Assembly: GCA_020636105.1 (NCBI GenBank)
Contig: JACJYL010000001.1
Coordinates: forward strand, 2,790,001 to 2,854,000
Length of the DNA stretch: 64,000 nucleotides
Direction: 5' to 3'
DNA from: Lewinellaceae bacterium
Lineage (GTDB): Bacteria > Bacteroidota > Bacteroidia > Chitinophagales > Saprospiraceae
Numbering within the stretch: position 1 is the first letter of the stretch; each line of letters opens with the position of its first letter. This document shows positions 43,791 to 53,075 of this stretch, piece by piece. The translations under genes were made by a program, and so were the position numbers. The notes under the pieces were generated by a model. The model did no database searches. It was not told the origin of the DNA and saw only the letters and a list, made by a program, of their open reading frames with translations.

Positions 43791-44709
43791 AACACATAGA
43801 AACATAGGACATAAAGCAATGTACTCTCAATGCAGAATCTTTATGTCCTTTATGACTTTGTGGTGAATCTGTTTAACACATAGAAACATAGGGCATAAAG
43901 CAATGTACTCTCAATGCAGAATCTTTATGTCCTTTATGACTTTGTGGTGGATCTGTTTAACACATAGAAACATAGGCCATAAAGCAATTTACTCTCAATG
44001 CAGAATCTTTATGTCCTTTATGACTTTGTGGTGAATCTGTTTAACACATAGAAACATAGGGCATAAAGCAATGTACTCTCAATGCAGAATCTTTATGTCC
44101 TTTATGAATTTGTGGTGAATCTGTTTAACACATAGAAACATAGAGCATAAAGCAATTTACTCTCAATGCAGAATCTTTATGTCCTTTATGACTTTGTGGT
44201 GGATCTGTTTAACACATAGAAACATAGGGCATAAAGCAATGTACTCTCAATGCAGAATCTTTATGTCCTTTATGACTTTGTGGTGAATCTGTTTAACACA
44301 TAGAAACATAGGGCATAAAGCAATGTACTCTCAATGCAGAATCTTTATGTCCTTTATGACTTTGTGGTGGATCTGTTTAACACATAGAAACATTGGGCAT
44401 AAAGCAATGTACTCTCAATGCAGAATCTTTATGTCCTTTATGACTTTGTGGTGGATCTGTTTAACACATAGAAACATAGGGCATAAAGCAATGTACTCTC
44501 AATGCAGAATCTTTATGTCCTTTATGACTTTGTGGTGAATCTGTTTAACACATAGAAACATAGGGCATAAAGCAATGTACTCTCAATGCAGAATCTTTAT
44601 GTCCTTTATGAATTTGTGGTGGATCGTTTAACACATAGAAACATAGAGCATAAAGCAATGTACTCTCAATGCAGAATCTTTATGTCCTTTATGACTTTGT
44701 GGTGAATCC
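43791..44709. repeat. 84-bp tandem repeat array, 11 copies
   Basis: Copies start at 43791, 43875, 43959, 44043, 44127, 44211, 44295, 44379, 44463, 44547 and 44630: ten exact 84-bp steps except the last (83, one base lost). Copies differ at only a few positions. Each contains inverted arms (GGACATAAAG / CTTTATGTCC in copy 1; most others have one G-T change). There are no unique spacers. It lies between the unknown gene and a barrel protein gene. Confidence 0.97.
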
Positions 44710-44883
44710 AGCCTGTTCATTCACTATATTTAACTTCCGACAACAGCTTTTAATGCTTTTTCACTATTGGGTAAAAAAGATTCGTTTTTTTATCATTACC
44801 ATAACAAGTGTTTAACGCCTCTTAACAATTCAACCCCGCATATTGACCTTCGAATTCAATCTATAACTTAAAATAAGGACAAA

Positions 44884-45567
44884 ATGAGAAAAGCAGTTGT
44901 TTTAATGACCGTTATGTTGGGGTTTGCTAGCCAGGGAGCTTTTGCCCAATTCTCTGCAGGAATTAAGGGAGGCGTTAATTTCGCCAATGTTTATACTACT
45001 GAAGTGCTGGGAAATTTAACGCCAGATTTCAAATACATCGACGAATTCAACTTTGGAATCGTTGGCGAGTTAGGCCTTACAGATCATTTCGCGCTGCAGA
45101 CTGAAGTGAATGTCATCAAAAAGGGACTAAAATTCAGTGACGGTTTTAATGCCAATGTATTCAACACATCAATCCCATTAGGTGTAACCTCTGAAGCCCG
45201 TTTCACCTATTTGGAACTACCTGTCCTGGCAAAGGTGAAATTCGGTGACGGCCCATTGCAGGCCTATGCTATCGCCGGACCTACTTTTGGATACGCTACA
45301 GGCGGAAGATTGGACAATAAAGCCAATGTTTTGGTGGAAATAGACCTCGGTTCTATAGATATAAACCTGGATCAGATCAATTATGAAAGATTTGAAGTGG
45401 GAGCCCAGGCTGGAATTGGAGCTACATTGAGATTAGGGCAAACCCAGCTTTTCGCAGATGCACGTTATTCCATGGGCTTCACAGAATTATATAACATTCC
45501 GGTGGTGGAAGAAAAAGTAAAAAATAAAGGCGTGGCCCTCAGCGCCGGTATTCTGTTCAATTTATAA
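44884..45567 (+). CDS. outer membrane beta-barrel (PorT/OmpA-like) protein
   Basis: A 227-aa exported barrel of the small outer-membrane beta-barrel class (PF13568-like). A signal peptide (to QGAFA/QFS) is followed by SAGIKGGVNFANVY, the usual opening of this family, and eight or so amphipathic strands ending in VALSAGILFNL. Function unknown. Monocistronic, with a strong terminator at 45623-45665. Confidence 0.88.
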   Translation: MRKAVVLMTVMLGFASQGAFAQFSAGIKGGVNFANVYTTEVLGNLTPDFKYIDEFNFGIVGELGLTDHFALQTEVNVIKKGLKFSDGFNANVFNTSIPLGVTSEARFTYLELPVLAKVKFGDGPLQAYAIAGPTFGYATGGRLDNKANVLVEIDLGSIDINLDQINYERFEVGAQAGIGATLRLGQTQLFADARYSMGFTELYNIPVVEEKVKNKGVALSAGILFNL

Positions 45568-45622
45568 ACCTCTTGTATACCTAAAACCACAAACTAAGGG
45601 AAAACTCTTTTCAAATTTAAGA

Positions 45623-45665
45623 GCCATGAACGCATCACTTTGAGAACGTTCATGGCTTCTTTTTT
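45623..45665 (+). terminator. terminator of the barrel protein gene
   Basis: GCCATGAACG (45623-45632) and CGTTCATGGC (45647-45656) pair perfectly and are followed by TTC and a T7 run. Confidence 0.85.
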
Positions 45666-45674
45666 TGACAAGAT

Positions 45675-46286
45675 TTACATATGCTCCAGCAACCAATCGA
45701 TATCCTTCATGAACCCATCAACGGATTCCGGATCAGTTCCTTTACAAAAGGATCGGATATGCCTGTTTTTATCCACGAGAATGAACCAGCCACTATGATC
45801 AAAACCTCCCGGTGCATCCGGATCTTCAATAGCAATGCTCATGTAGTCGTCGGCAATTTCGTAAATTTCAGATTTGTCGCCTGTCACAAAATGCCATTTG
45901 GGCGCACTTACTTCCAGGTTATTAGCGTATGCCTTTAACCTTCCAACGGTATCTCTTTGAGTATCGATGGAATGAGAAAGCAATTCAACCCTGTCATCAT
46001 CCTTATACCTTTCGTATAGGCGCAACATCTGCTGTGCTGTTTTCGGACAAATCGTTGGACATGAGGTAAAAAAGAAATCTGCCACATAAATCTTCCCTTC
46101 AAAAGTAGCATTATTCACGACCATGCTGTCCTGGTTGACGAATTCAAAATCAGGAATACGATGATAAGTGGTATCTCCTGTGACTTTATCGACCTGATGT
46201 TGGCCTAAAAATGGCAAAGGTTCTGATACTGAGGGGCCACAAGCCTGGATTGAAAAAGCCAGGCAAAGCATCCAAAAATATTTCAT
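45675..46286 (-). CDS. SCO1/SenC copper chaperone-like lipoprotein
   Basis: A 203-aa thioredoxin-fold protein of the SCO family, which delivers copper to the CuA site of cytochrome oxidase or acts as a thiol reductase. Start chosen at the ATG of the lipoprotein signal (FSIQACGP, Cys16). The copper motif CPTIC (Cys76 and Cys80) and the conserved His in GGFDHSGWF are present. The gene begins 7 nt behind the stop of the preceding lipoprotein gene, so they are cotranscribed. Confidence 0.92.
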   Translation of the reverse strand: MKYFWMLCLAFSIQACGPSVSEPLPFLGQHQVDKVTGDTTYHRIPDFEFVNQDSMVVNNATFEGKIYVADFFFTSCPTICPKTAQQMLRLYERYKDDDRVELLSHSIDTQRDTVGRLKAYANNLEVSAPKWHFVTGDKSEIYEIADDYMSIAIEDPDAPGGFDHSGWFILVDKNRHIRSFCKGTDPESVDGFMKDIDWLLEHM

Positions 46287-46293
46287 TGAGTTA

Positions 46294-46755
46294 TTATTTT
46301 TGTTCCTCTTCTTTAATAAGTGTCCTAACCTGTTTTCCACTAGCCACACTTGCCTTTATTTGTTCTTTTACGTTTGAAACAACCTCTTTTTGTGTCGTAA
46401 GGTAAGCCATAATTTCAGCATGGGTTTTGTCCTTTTGAAGATCCTCCAACTTAACCAGATCATGCATCCAGTCCCACATTCCTTTCTCAGCTTCGTCTAA
46501 TTTTGCTATAGCCATTTCGGCTATTTTTTTTGAATTATCATCCGTCAGTTTATCCTGATTTCCGCTAAGATATTTCTTTAAAGCTGCAATATCTTTCATT
46601 TCTGACATTCCTTGATCATGAAATGACATAACCTCGTCCCACAATGCTTGCTCTTCAGCCATTTCGGCTTTAGGATCAGCTTTTGCCTGTTGATTAGCAC
46701 AAGAGCCAAGAATCATTATGGCCATAGACAAAAAGAAAACATTTATTAATTTCAT
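46294..46755 (-). CDS. Met/His-containing helical lipoprotein upstream of the SCO gene
   Basis: A 153-aa lipoprotein (MILGSCANQ, Cys19) with an all-helical, highly charged body. Met and His residues cluster: EVMSFHDQGMSEM, GMWDWMHDL, HAEIMAYL. No named family is certain. Its position 7 nt ahead of a SCO1-type gene and the Met/His spacing make copper handling a reasonable guess, not a finding. The ATG at 46755 is used, since the longer frame adds residues before the signal sequence. Confidence 0.72.
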   Translation of the reverse strand: MKLINVFFLSMAIMILGSCANQQAKADPKAEMAEEQALWDEVMSFHDQGMSEMKDIAALKKYLSGNQDKLTDDNSKKIAEMAIAKLDEAEKGMWDWMHDLVKLEDLQKDKTHAEIMAYLTTQKEVVSNVKEQIKASVASGKQVRTLIKEEEQK

Positions 46756-47051
46756 AACAATCAATTTAATTGTGAATAAAAAGGAAGGCAAAGGTAGGAA
46801 TTACCCTTTCATTTTTATGTGAATCCCATCACTATTTTAAGAAACCCCCTGTCTGAAGGTTAATTATTCCGAACAATCCCCCCCCAATCAAAAGTCCTCA
46901 CAACGATTCACCGATTAAATCCTATCATTCATAGGAAAATCAGTTTTCAAAAAAGAGGAATATTGCATATTTGCTTCCTAATATTGATCCAAAACACCTG
47001 ACACTAAAAATTTGTTAATCCATAGAACTACCCAACTCAATACTTAGAATA

Positions 47052-49397
47052 ATGAAAAAAATCACGCTGCTCTTATTTACCTTATTTCTGGCCGGACAGA
47101 TATTCGGACAGGAACTCACCCAAACTATTAGAGGGGTCGTCCTCGACAAACAATCTCAATTCCCGCTTTTAGGGGTGAACCTCATCGTATTGGAAAGTGA
47201 TCCATTGATCGGAGCATCAACAGATGCGGATGGTCGTTTCAGACTCGAAAACGTGCCCATCGGCCGGCACACCGTCCAGGTATCATACCTGGGCTACGAA
47301 TCCGTTACCATTTCCAACCTGATGATTACTTCAGCCAAAGAACTGGAGGTGATCATCGAACTTGAAGAGAGCATCGCCCAACTCAATACCGTCGTTATCA
47401 AAGCCAGCGATAATAAACGGGAGGCCATCAACCAGCTGGCCACGGTGAGTGCCCGGACGTTCTCCGTTGAGGAGGCTGGCCGGTATTCCGGAAGTCTCAA
47501 CGATCCTTCCCGAATAGCGCAAAATTATGCAGGCGTCAGCGGCGCATCGGATGACAGGAATGACATCATCATCCGGGGCAACTCTCCCACCGGCGTACTC
47601 TGGCGCATGGAAGGCATCGATATTCCCAGCCCCAACCACTTTTCAACCATCGGTACCACAGGCGGGCCCATCAGCATGTTAAATATCAATAACCTGAGTA
47701 ACTCTGATTTCATGACGAGCGCATGGAGTGCTGATTACGGTAATGCGCTCTCCGGGGTTTTTGACCTGAGATTGAGAAACGGGAACAGCGACAAAAGGGA
47801 ATACCTCGGCCAGGTGGGCTTCAATGGCCTTGAATTGGGAGCCGAAGGTCCATTTAAAAAAGGAGCCCGAGCCTCATATCTCGTGAATTACCGCTACTCT
47901 ACCCTCGGCGTTTTTAAAAGCCTGGGCATTGACCTCGGCACAGGAGAGTCGGTGCCGGAATACCAGGACGTTACTTTTAAGGTAGATTTGCCCACCGAAA
48001 AAGCCGGACATTTTGCCGTATGGGGCATTGGAGGGCTCAGTTACATCAAACTGGATCCTGCCAGTGATCAGGATACGACCAACCTGTTTTCGGAGTTTGA
48101 AAATTCGACCTTCAACGCCAATACCGGGATCCTGGGAGCCTCCCATACTTATTTTTTCAACAACTCCACTTACACCAAATTCACCCTCGCGGCAACAGGG
48201 GTCCAGACCATCGGAAAAATTGATTCCCTGAGCCAGGAAACCGGACAATACATTCCTACGGTAAAATTCGACAGGAAACAATTGAGATATGCTGCCCATC
48301 TTAGATTCAATAAAAAATTCAGCGCCAAAAGCACCCTCAGCGCCGGAGTGATGTATAATTTTTCTGATATAAATTTTATCGATACCGTTTTGTTTAATGG
48401 CCAGTTTTTGCCGATCGCCAATTTCCAGGGAACGGCTTCCCTGCTACAGGCTTACGCCAACTGGCAAAATCGCCCTAACGATCAACTGGTCATCAATTTA
48501 GGGCTCCATCAGCAATATTTTGGATTGAACGGATCATATACCCTGGAACCACGACTGGGTATAAAATATCAACTAAATGAGCAGCATTCCTTCAGTTTCG
48601 GGGCAGGTTTACACAGCCAGCTGCAACCTATTGTCGTTTATTTTAGCCGGGATGATTTTGAAGGAGAGTCGCCCAATATTAACCTCGATTTTTCAAAAAG
48701 CATACACACGGTGATCGGTTATGATTATTTCTTCGGGGACAATATGAGGTTGAAAACAGAGGTTTATTACCAGCATCTCTTTAATATTCCGGTGGATATT
48801 GAACCTTCTTCATTTAGCATGTTGAATGCCGGCGCGGATTTCACCTTGCCTTCCAGAACTGGAATTAAAAATGCAGGAACAGCCCGGAATTATGGGTTGG
48901 AATTAACCCTTGAAAAATTCTTCAGCCAGGGTTATTACTTCCTGGTGACCGCTTCTCTCTTTGATTCCAAATACAAAGGAAGTGATGGGGTTTTGCGCAA
49001 TACCCTGTACAATGGCCACTACGTTTTCAATGCGCTGGGCGGAAAGGAATTTAAACTGGGAACCAATAAAACGCTGTCGCTCGATTCCAAAATCACCTAT
49101 GCCGGCGGACGCAGGTATTCTCCTATTGATCTGGAGGCCTCCCGTTATTATGGCAAAGAAATCGTGGTGGATGAAGATGCTTTCTCTGAGCAACTGGAAG
49201 ATTATTTCAGATTTGATTTCAAAGTCACCTTCCGACTGAATGGCAATAAAACAGCACAGGAATGGTCCATAGACCTGATGAATCTAACCAATCATCGGAA
49301 TGTTTTTCAACGTCTTTACAGCAAAAAAGCAGAGGATATACAAACCACTTATCAGAGGGGATTTTTCCCAAATGTCCAGTATAAAATTTATTTTTAA
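47052..49397 (+). CDS. TonB-dependent receptor with carboxypeptidase-regulatory-like domain
   Basis: A 781-aa outer-membrane receptor. Signal peptide (to FGQ/EL), a CarboxypepD_reg-like domain (~22-105, with GVNLIVLESDPLIGASTDADGRF), plug with RIAQNYAGVSGASDDRNDIIIRGN (~150-175) and a long barrel. No SusD partner follows. The ligand is unknown. Sequence class differs from the receptor at 8.8 kb. The CATATTTG at 46965-46972 may be its -7 box. Confidence 0.92.
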   Translation: MKKITLLLFTLFLAGQIFGQELTQTIRGVVLDKQSQFPLLGVNLIVLESDPLIGASTDADGRFRLENVPIGRHTVQVSYLGYESVTISNLMITSAKELEVIIELEESIAQLNTVVIKASDNKREAINQLATVSARTFSVEEAGRYSGSLNDPSRIAQNYAGVSGASDDRNDIIIRGNSPTGVLWRMEGIDIPSPNHFSTIGTTGGPISMLNINNLSNSDFMTSAWSADYGNALSGVFDLRLRNGNSDKREYLGQVGFNGLELGAEGPFKKGARASYLVNYRYSTLGVFKSLGIDLGTGESVPEYQDVTFKVDLPTEKAGHFAVWGIGGLSYIKLDPASDQDTTNLFSEFENSTFNANTGILGASHTYFFNNSTYTKFTLAATGVQTIGKIDSLSQETGQYIPTVKFDRKQLRYAAHLRFNKKFSAKSTLSAGVMYNFSDINFIDTVLFNGQFLPIANFQGTASLLQAYANWQNRPNDQLVINLGLHQQYFGLNGSYTLEPRLGIKYQLNEQHSFSFGAGLHSQLQPIVVYFSRDDFEGESPNINLDFSKSIHTVIGYDYFFGDNMRLKTEVYYQHLFNIPVDIEPSSFSMLNAGADFTLPSRTGIKNAGTARNYGLELTLEKFFSQGYYFLVTASLFDSKYKGSDGVLRNTLYNGHYVFNALGGKEFKLGTNKTLSLDSKITYAGGRRYSPIDLEASRYYGKEIVVDEDAFSEQLEDYFRFDFKVTFRLNGNKTAQEWSIDLMNLTNHRNVFQRLYSKKAEDIQTTYQRGFFPNVQYKIYF

Positions 49398-49431
49398 ACC
49401 CGGTGCCTGGTTGCCGGTTATTGAATTTTTC

Positions 49432-49456
49432 AAACCAGCAACGAGCTACCAGCAAG
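49432..49456. repeat. degenerate RCTKGTT heptamer repeat (reverse)
   Basis: AACCAGC, AACGAGC and TACCAGC are three successive units, the reverse complement of the RCTKGTT type, between two convergent stop codons. Confidence 0.4.
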
Positions 49457-49457
49457 C

Positions 49458-50318
49458 CTATTTCACCACCTTTACCACCCTTTCTTTTTTACCGTCCGTA
49501 ATTTGGAGCAGGTAAATACCGGAAGGTAAATGGCTGATGTTTTCTGAAAACTGATTCCCTCCGTTATGAACTTCTACATGCCTTGACAAAACACTTTTCC
49601 CGGTGAGGTCGAGCAATTTCATGGAGAGTGTTCCTGAAAGGTCACTTTCAATAGCTACGTTCATTTTATCCACTACAGGATTTGGAGCAATCGTTACCTT
49701 AACGGGCAATAAAGTAGTGGGATCTATTGTGCTAACGTCAAGCGTTTCCGTAAGGATCAAAGTATTGGCCGCGCCATTATCGCCTCCGTTCGTACCATTT
49801 CCATTGGCAGCAACACCGCCGGCATAAACAGTCAATTCGCCTACTCCTGCTGCCGGGGCGATCCATTCAATTTCAAAAGTATCGGAAGCAGAAGGCGTTG
49901 TGTGTTCAAAATATTGCCTGGAGGAAATGGAGGCCACCCTCGTTCCGGCAGGAGCCGTTCCAAAAGTTCCTACATTGGTATCGTCATTATTTTCCAGCAC
50001 TATGGATTGGATCCCAAATTTAGATGGCGTGCCCGAATTGGCCATCACCCTGTATCTAAGCGTATAGGTTTCTTCAGGCACGTATTCAACTACCGGGTTA
50101 CCATCCTGCAACAATTCGATGATTACTCCTGGGTTAAAAGAACCATTATTATGACAAGCGGCGCAGGTAGGTCCTTGGGCTATGGCGTAAGGGCTTCCCG
50201 AACGATCCTGCATCCGGGGACCACTGCCTCCTTCCCCGCCGGCCGGTCCGTCCTTAAAGCTGAAGATAAAAACAGTTAAAAGTAAAAAAGGTATAAGGTG
50301 TAAAAATTTAAAATTCAT
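49458..50318 (-). CDS. T9SS-exported protein with CxxCH motif (choice-of-anchor V type)
   Basis: A 286-aa secreted protein. Signal anchor/peptide ~1-22, then a glycine-rich stretch and GPTCAACHNNG (Cys52, Cys55, His56), a c-type heme attachment pattern. A Reeler-like beta domain follows (~60-180, IVLENNDDTNVGTFGTAPAGTRV), then a type A sorting domain (APNPVVDKMNVAIE... LPSGIYLLQI). Family relatives are annotated as choice-of-anchor V proteins. Whether heme is really attached is not shown by sequence alone. Confidence 0.82.
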   Translation of the reverse strand: MNFKFLHLIPFLLLTVFIFSFKDGPAGGEGGSGPRMQDRSGSPYAIAQGPTCAACHNNGSFNPGVIIELLQDGNPVVEYVPEETYTLRYRVMANSGTPSKFGIQSIVLENNDDTNVGTFGTAPAGTRVASISSRQYFEHTTPSASDTFEIEWIAPAAGVGELTVYAGGVAANGNGTNGGDNGAANTLILTETLDVSTIDPTTLLPVKVTIAPNPVVDKMNVAIESDLSGTLSMKLLDLTGKSVLSRHVEVHNGGNQFSENISHLPSGIYLLQITDGKKERVVKVVK

Positions 50319-50473
50319 AAAAAAGAATTCAATTTTCCGACTATGTTTTCAGAGAAAAGCCGAAGGATTATAAAATAGAATGAATGGAAGGCAGGAAGAC
50401 CTACGCTTCAATAACGCCCCCTATAAGACCTTATTAATTCAAAATTGTTTAAACGCCCGGTAACGGTAATTTG

Positions 50474-51028
50474 TCACTCCCCGTACAAATAACTGTTTTC
50501 GGGTATCTTGCCCAGTGTTCCTCTGAAATAGTCGTCAATGAATTTGAAATCGGCTTTCGTATCATCGGTAGGATAAAACGGATCGGAAAACGATACCAGT
50601 TTGTGGGCATAATCAAATTTGCAAAGGAGGATGGGAACACCCGCCCCTTTGGCAATATAGTAAAATCCGGTTTTGAGTTGGTCCACTTTTTTTCGGGTGC
50701 CTTCGGGAGCAATGGCAGTACTGAATTTTTCTTCCCGTTTAAAAATATCGATAACGGTATCTACAAAATTATTGTTCTTGCTGCGGTCGACAGGATAGCC
50801 ACCCAGCCAGCGAAACAAACCGCCAAAAGGACCTTTGAACAACGAATCCTTTCCTAGATACTTGACATCGATATCCATCACACTCCGTACCAGTAAACCC
50901 AGTGGAAAATCCCAGCTCGAAGTATGAGGAATGACCGCAATAACGAATTTATCCGGAATAGGATCAATATCGAATTTCACTTTCCATCCCAATAGTTTCA
51001 GTAAAAAACTGCTCAATTTCTTTCCCAT
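50474..51028 (-). CDS. 1-acyl-glycerol-3-phosphate acyltransferase-like (PlsC domain)
   Basis: A 184-aa membrane-associated acyltransferase. The HxxxxD motif is HTSSWD (His35, Asp40) and the substrate motif is PEGTR (108-112), both intact. Shorter than PlsC (about 240 aa), it belongs to the small lysophospholipid/glycerol acyltransferase group. Substrate unknown. Upstream, a CCTCC...GGAGG hairpin at 51079-51105 precedes the divergent sulfurtransferase gene. Confidence 0.88.
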   Translation of the reverse strand: MGKKLSSFLLKLLGWKVKFDIDPIPDKFVIAVIPHTSSWDFPLGLLVRSVMDIDVKYLGKDSLFKGPFGGLFRWLGGYPVDRSKNNNFVDTVIDIFKREEKFSTAIAPEGTRKKVDQLKTGFYYIAKGAGVPILLCKFDYAHKLVSFSDPFYPTDDTKADFKFIDDYFRGTLGKIPENSYLYGE

Positions 51029-51154
51029 TTCAATATTTTTTTAGAAGAATCCTTATTTTTGGCCAGCCCCTCTCTCTCACCTCCCTCCGGCACGCCGAAG
51101 GAGGGACTGGCTGAGGCGCGAAATTAGCCTTATTCATACAAATTTAACATTTTA

Positions 51155-52000
51155 ATGTACACAAATATCATCAATGCCTCCGATCTCAAGGCCAACCTTG
51201 ACCACCCTGACTGGGTGATTGTCGATTGTCGCTTTTCTCTTGCCGATACGGAAGAAGGCCGAAGAAATTATGCTAAAAGCCATATCCCCGGTGCTTTTTA
51301 TGCTCACCTGGATGACGATCTTTCCAGCCCGATCATCCAGGGCGATACCGGACGGCACCCTTTGCCGGATGTGCAGACTTTTGTTGAACTGCTTTCTTCC
51401 TGGGGCGTGGGCGAAGGGGTTCAGGTAGTCGCTTATGATGACAGAGGTGGGGGCATTGCCTCCAGGCTTTGGTGGATGCTGCGTTGGCTGGGTCATGAAA
51501 ATGCAGCCGTTTTGAACGGAGGATGGCAGGAATGGGTGAAAAATGATTTCCCCACAGATAGTGCAGTCCCTGAAAAAACAAGAAAATCCTTCCACCCGAC
51601 CCTGAATCCCGATATGGCCGTGCCCTTCGAAAAAGTAGATATCCTCCGGGCCGAACCCGCCTACAGCCTGGTCGATTCCCGCACAGCCCCACGCTACCGA
51701 GGCGAAGAGGAACCCATCGATCCCATTGCCGGTCATATCCCGGGAGCGATAAACCTTCCGTTCCCGGAAAATATCGGCGCGGATGGATTGTTCAAATCCC
51801 CGGAATGGCTGAAGGCCAGATTCCAGCATGCTTTTGAGGACAAACCCGCTGATCATATTATCTTTTACTGCGGTTCCGGCGTAACGGCATGCCATAACAT
51901 TTTAGCCTATCATTATGCAGGGCTGGGCGATGCATTGTTGTACCCGGGATCCTGGAGTGAGTGGATCAATAAAGGGGAAATTGCGGAGAAATATTACTAA
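51155..52000 (+). CDS. sulfurtransferase, 3-mercaptopyruvate type
   Basis: A 281-aa tandem rhodanese protein. The N-terminal domain is inactive (no Cys) and carries DDRGGGIASRLWWMLRWLGH. The C-terminal domain has the active loop CGSGVTACHN (Cys239). CG[S/T]GVT is the signature of 3-mercaptopyruvate sulfurtransferases rather than thiosulfate sulfurtransferases (CRKGVT). Cytoplasmic. Single gene. Confidence 0.92.
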   Translation: MYTNIINASDLKANLDHPDWVIVDCRFSLADTEEGRRNYAKSHIPGAFYAHLDDDLSSPIIQGDTGRHPLPDVQTFVELLSSWGVGEGVQVVAYDDRGGGIASRLWWMLRWLGHENAAVLNGGWQEWVKNDFPTDSAVPEKTRKSFHPTLNPDMAVPFEKVDILRAEPAYSLVDSRTAPRYRGEEEPIDPIAGHIPGAINLPFPENIGADGLFKSPEWLKARFQHAFEDKPADHIIFYCGSGVTACHNILAYHYAGLGDALLYPGSWSEWINKGEIAEKYY

Positions 52001-52001
52001 A

Positions 52002-52036
52002 GGCTAAAGGGGAAAGACTAAAGGCTAAGGACTAAA
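52002..52036. repeat. TTTARYC heptamer repeat behind the sulfurtransferase gene
   Basis: Five consecutive 7-bp units in reverse orientation (GGCTAAA, GGGGAAA, GACTAAA, GGCTAAG, GACTAAA) begin 1 bp after the stop codon. Confidence 0.65.
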
Positions 52037-52039
52037 AAA

Positions 52040-52165
52040 ATGATGATCTGTAGCATTGTGTTACTAATAGGTGAAGCAATCTTTTTCCGAAATTTAAATA
52101 TTAAAAAATTAAGTGAAAAAAATAATTCCCGCCTTAGGAGTATCCCTTTGAAGAGAATTGAGTGA
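52040..52165 (+). CDS. candidate 41-aa small ORF
   Basis: ATG at 52040; the peptide has a hydrophobic N-terminus (MMICSIVLLIGEAIFF) and a basic C-terminus. No family, no promoter or terminator seen. Chance occurrence is quite possible in this AT-rich spacer. Confidence 0.2.
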   Translation: MMICSIVLLIGEAIFFRNLNIKKLSEKNNSRLRSIPLKRIE

Positions 52166-52259
52166 AAAATTTTAGTCACTCAAAATATTTCAATATACGC
52201 TTCCGATCCTCACTTGCCTTATCATTTTTATGGTACAATTCAATAAAGCCAAAAAACCA

Positions 52260-53021
52260 TCAAAATCGCAGAGAAAGGCAACTCAATCCCCCGTCGAGTT
52301 TTTGAAATTCAGACATGTCGAGAGCAAGAACAGGATAACCGGCATGCTCAATCATTTTGCGGGCTTTGGGATAGCCTTCGGGAACGATAACCGTGCCGTT
52401 CACCCAAATGGCATTGGCCGCATAAGCTTCGTCAGGTTCAATTTCGAGGATATGGAATGGTTGGAAGACAGCTTTGGCGAGGAATTCACCCGTTGCCAGT
52501 AAATTGTTGTTTTCAAGATAAGTCACCCCTGTTTTCAGGTGCAATACTTCTTCAAGGGAAACGACGGATTCCCTCATCCCGTATTTTTCAAGGATGGAGA
52601 TCACCTGCCGGGCGCCTGCTTCATTCGTACGGCCGCTAAGCCCGATATAAAAATGCGACCCGACCATCATGATATCTCCGGCTTCGACGGTTCCGGGGGC
52701 TTCTATGATTTCAATATTATCGTAAAAATGCTCCAGCAGTTTGCTGATTCCGTCGGTTTCGCCCCTTCGGGAAGGGGCACCGGGGCGGGTGATGATGGCA
52801 CAATGCGGAGTCAGCAAGGCAACATCTTCCACAAAAGTTGAATCCGGGAAATTTTCGTCAGCTTCCAAAACCGATACTTCCAGCCCGCAGGCTTCAAGTG
52901 CTTTTATGTATGCTGCATGCTGGGAAAGGGCCCGTTGATAATCAGGAATCCCCAAATTTGCTTCGGTCAATCCGTTTACCAAACTCTTTCCCGGCGTTCT
53001 AACGATGGCTCTTTTGAACAT
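52260..53021 (-). CDS. dimethylarginine dimethylaminohydrolase-like (amidinotransferase superfamily)
   Basis: A 253-aa guanidino-group modifying enzyme. Conserved residues: Asp60 (FPDSTFVED), His161 (VLHLKTGVTYL) and the catalytic Cys248 (GGLSCLSLRF). These fit DDAH, which converts methylarginine to citrulline. Close relatives can use other guanidino substrates, so arginine-type specificity is not proven. It ends 5 residues after the Cys, as in the family. Downstream of a dispersed repeat. Confidence 0.92.
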   Translation of the reverse strand: MFKRAIVRTPGKSLVNGLTEANLGIPDYQRALSQHAAYIKALEACGLEVSVLEADENFPDSTFVEDVALLTPHCAIITRPGAPSRRGETDGISKLLEHFYDNIEIIEAPGTVEAGDIMMVGSHFYIGLSGRTNEAGARQVISILEKYGMRESVVSLEEVLHLKTGVTYLENNNLLATGEFLAKAVFQPFHILEIEPDEAYAANAIWVNGTVIVPEGYPKARKMIEHAGYPVLALDMSEFQKLDGGLSCLSLRF

Positions 53022-53075
53022 AAAACAGGGTCTGGTTAAAGGCTGAATAAATTGAGTACAGGTGGTTATCCCTTA

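Noticed and set aside
44323..44538. 71-residue frame in the tandem array with repeated peptide
   Set aside because: The open frame exists only because 84 is a multiple of three; there is no start region or codon bias, and the array is interrupted by a 1-base loss later.
43791..44709. CRISPR-like array
   Set aside because: All 84 bp of each period are repeated; there are no unique spacers and no cas genes near. It is a plain tandem repeat.
51152..51895. 247-residue minus-strand frame opposite the sulfurtransferase gene
   Set aside because: The opposite strand encodes a complete tandem rhodanese with active-site Cys; the antisense frame has no family features.
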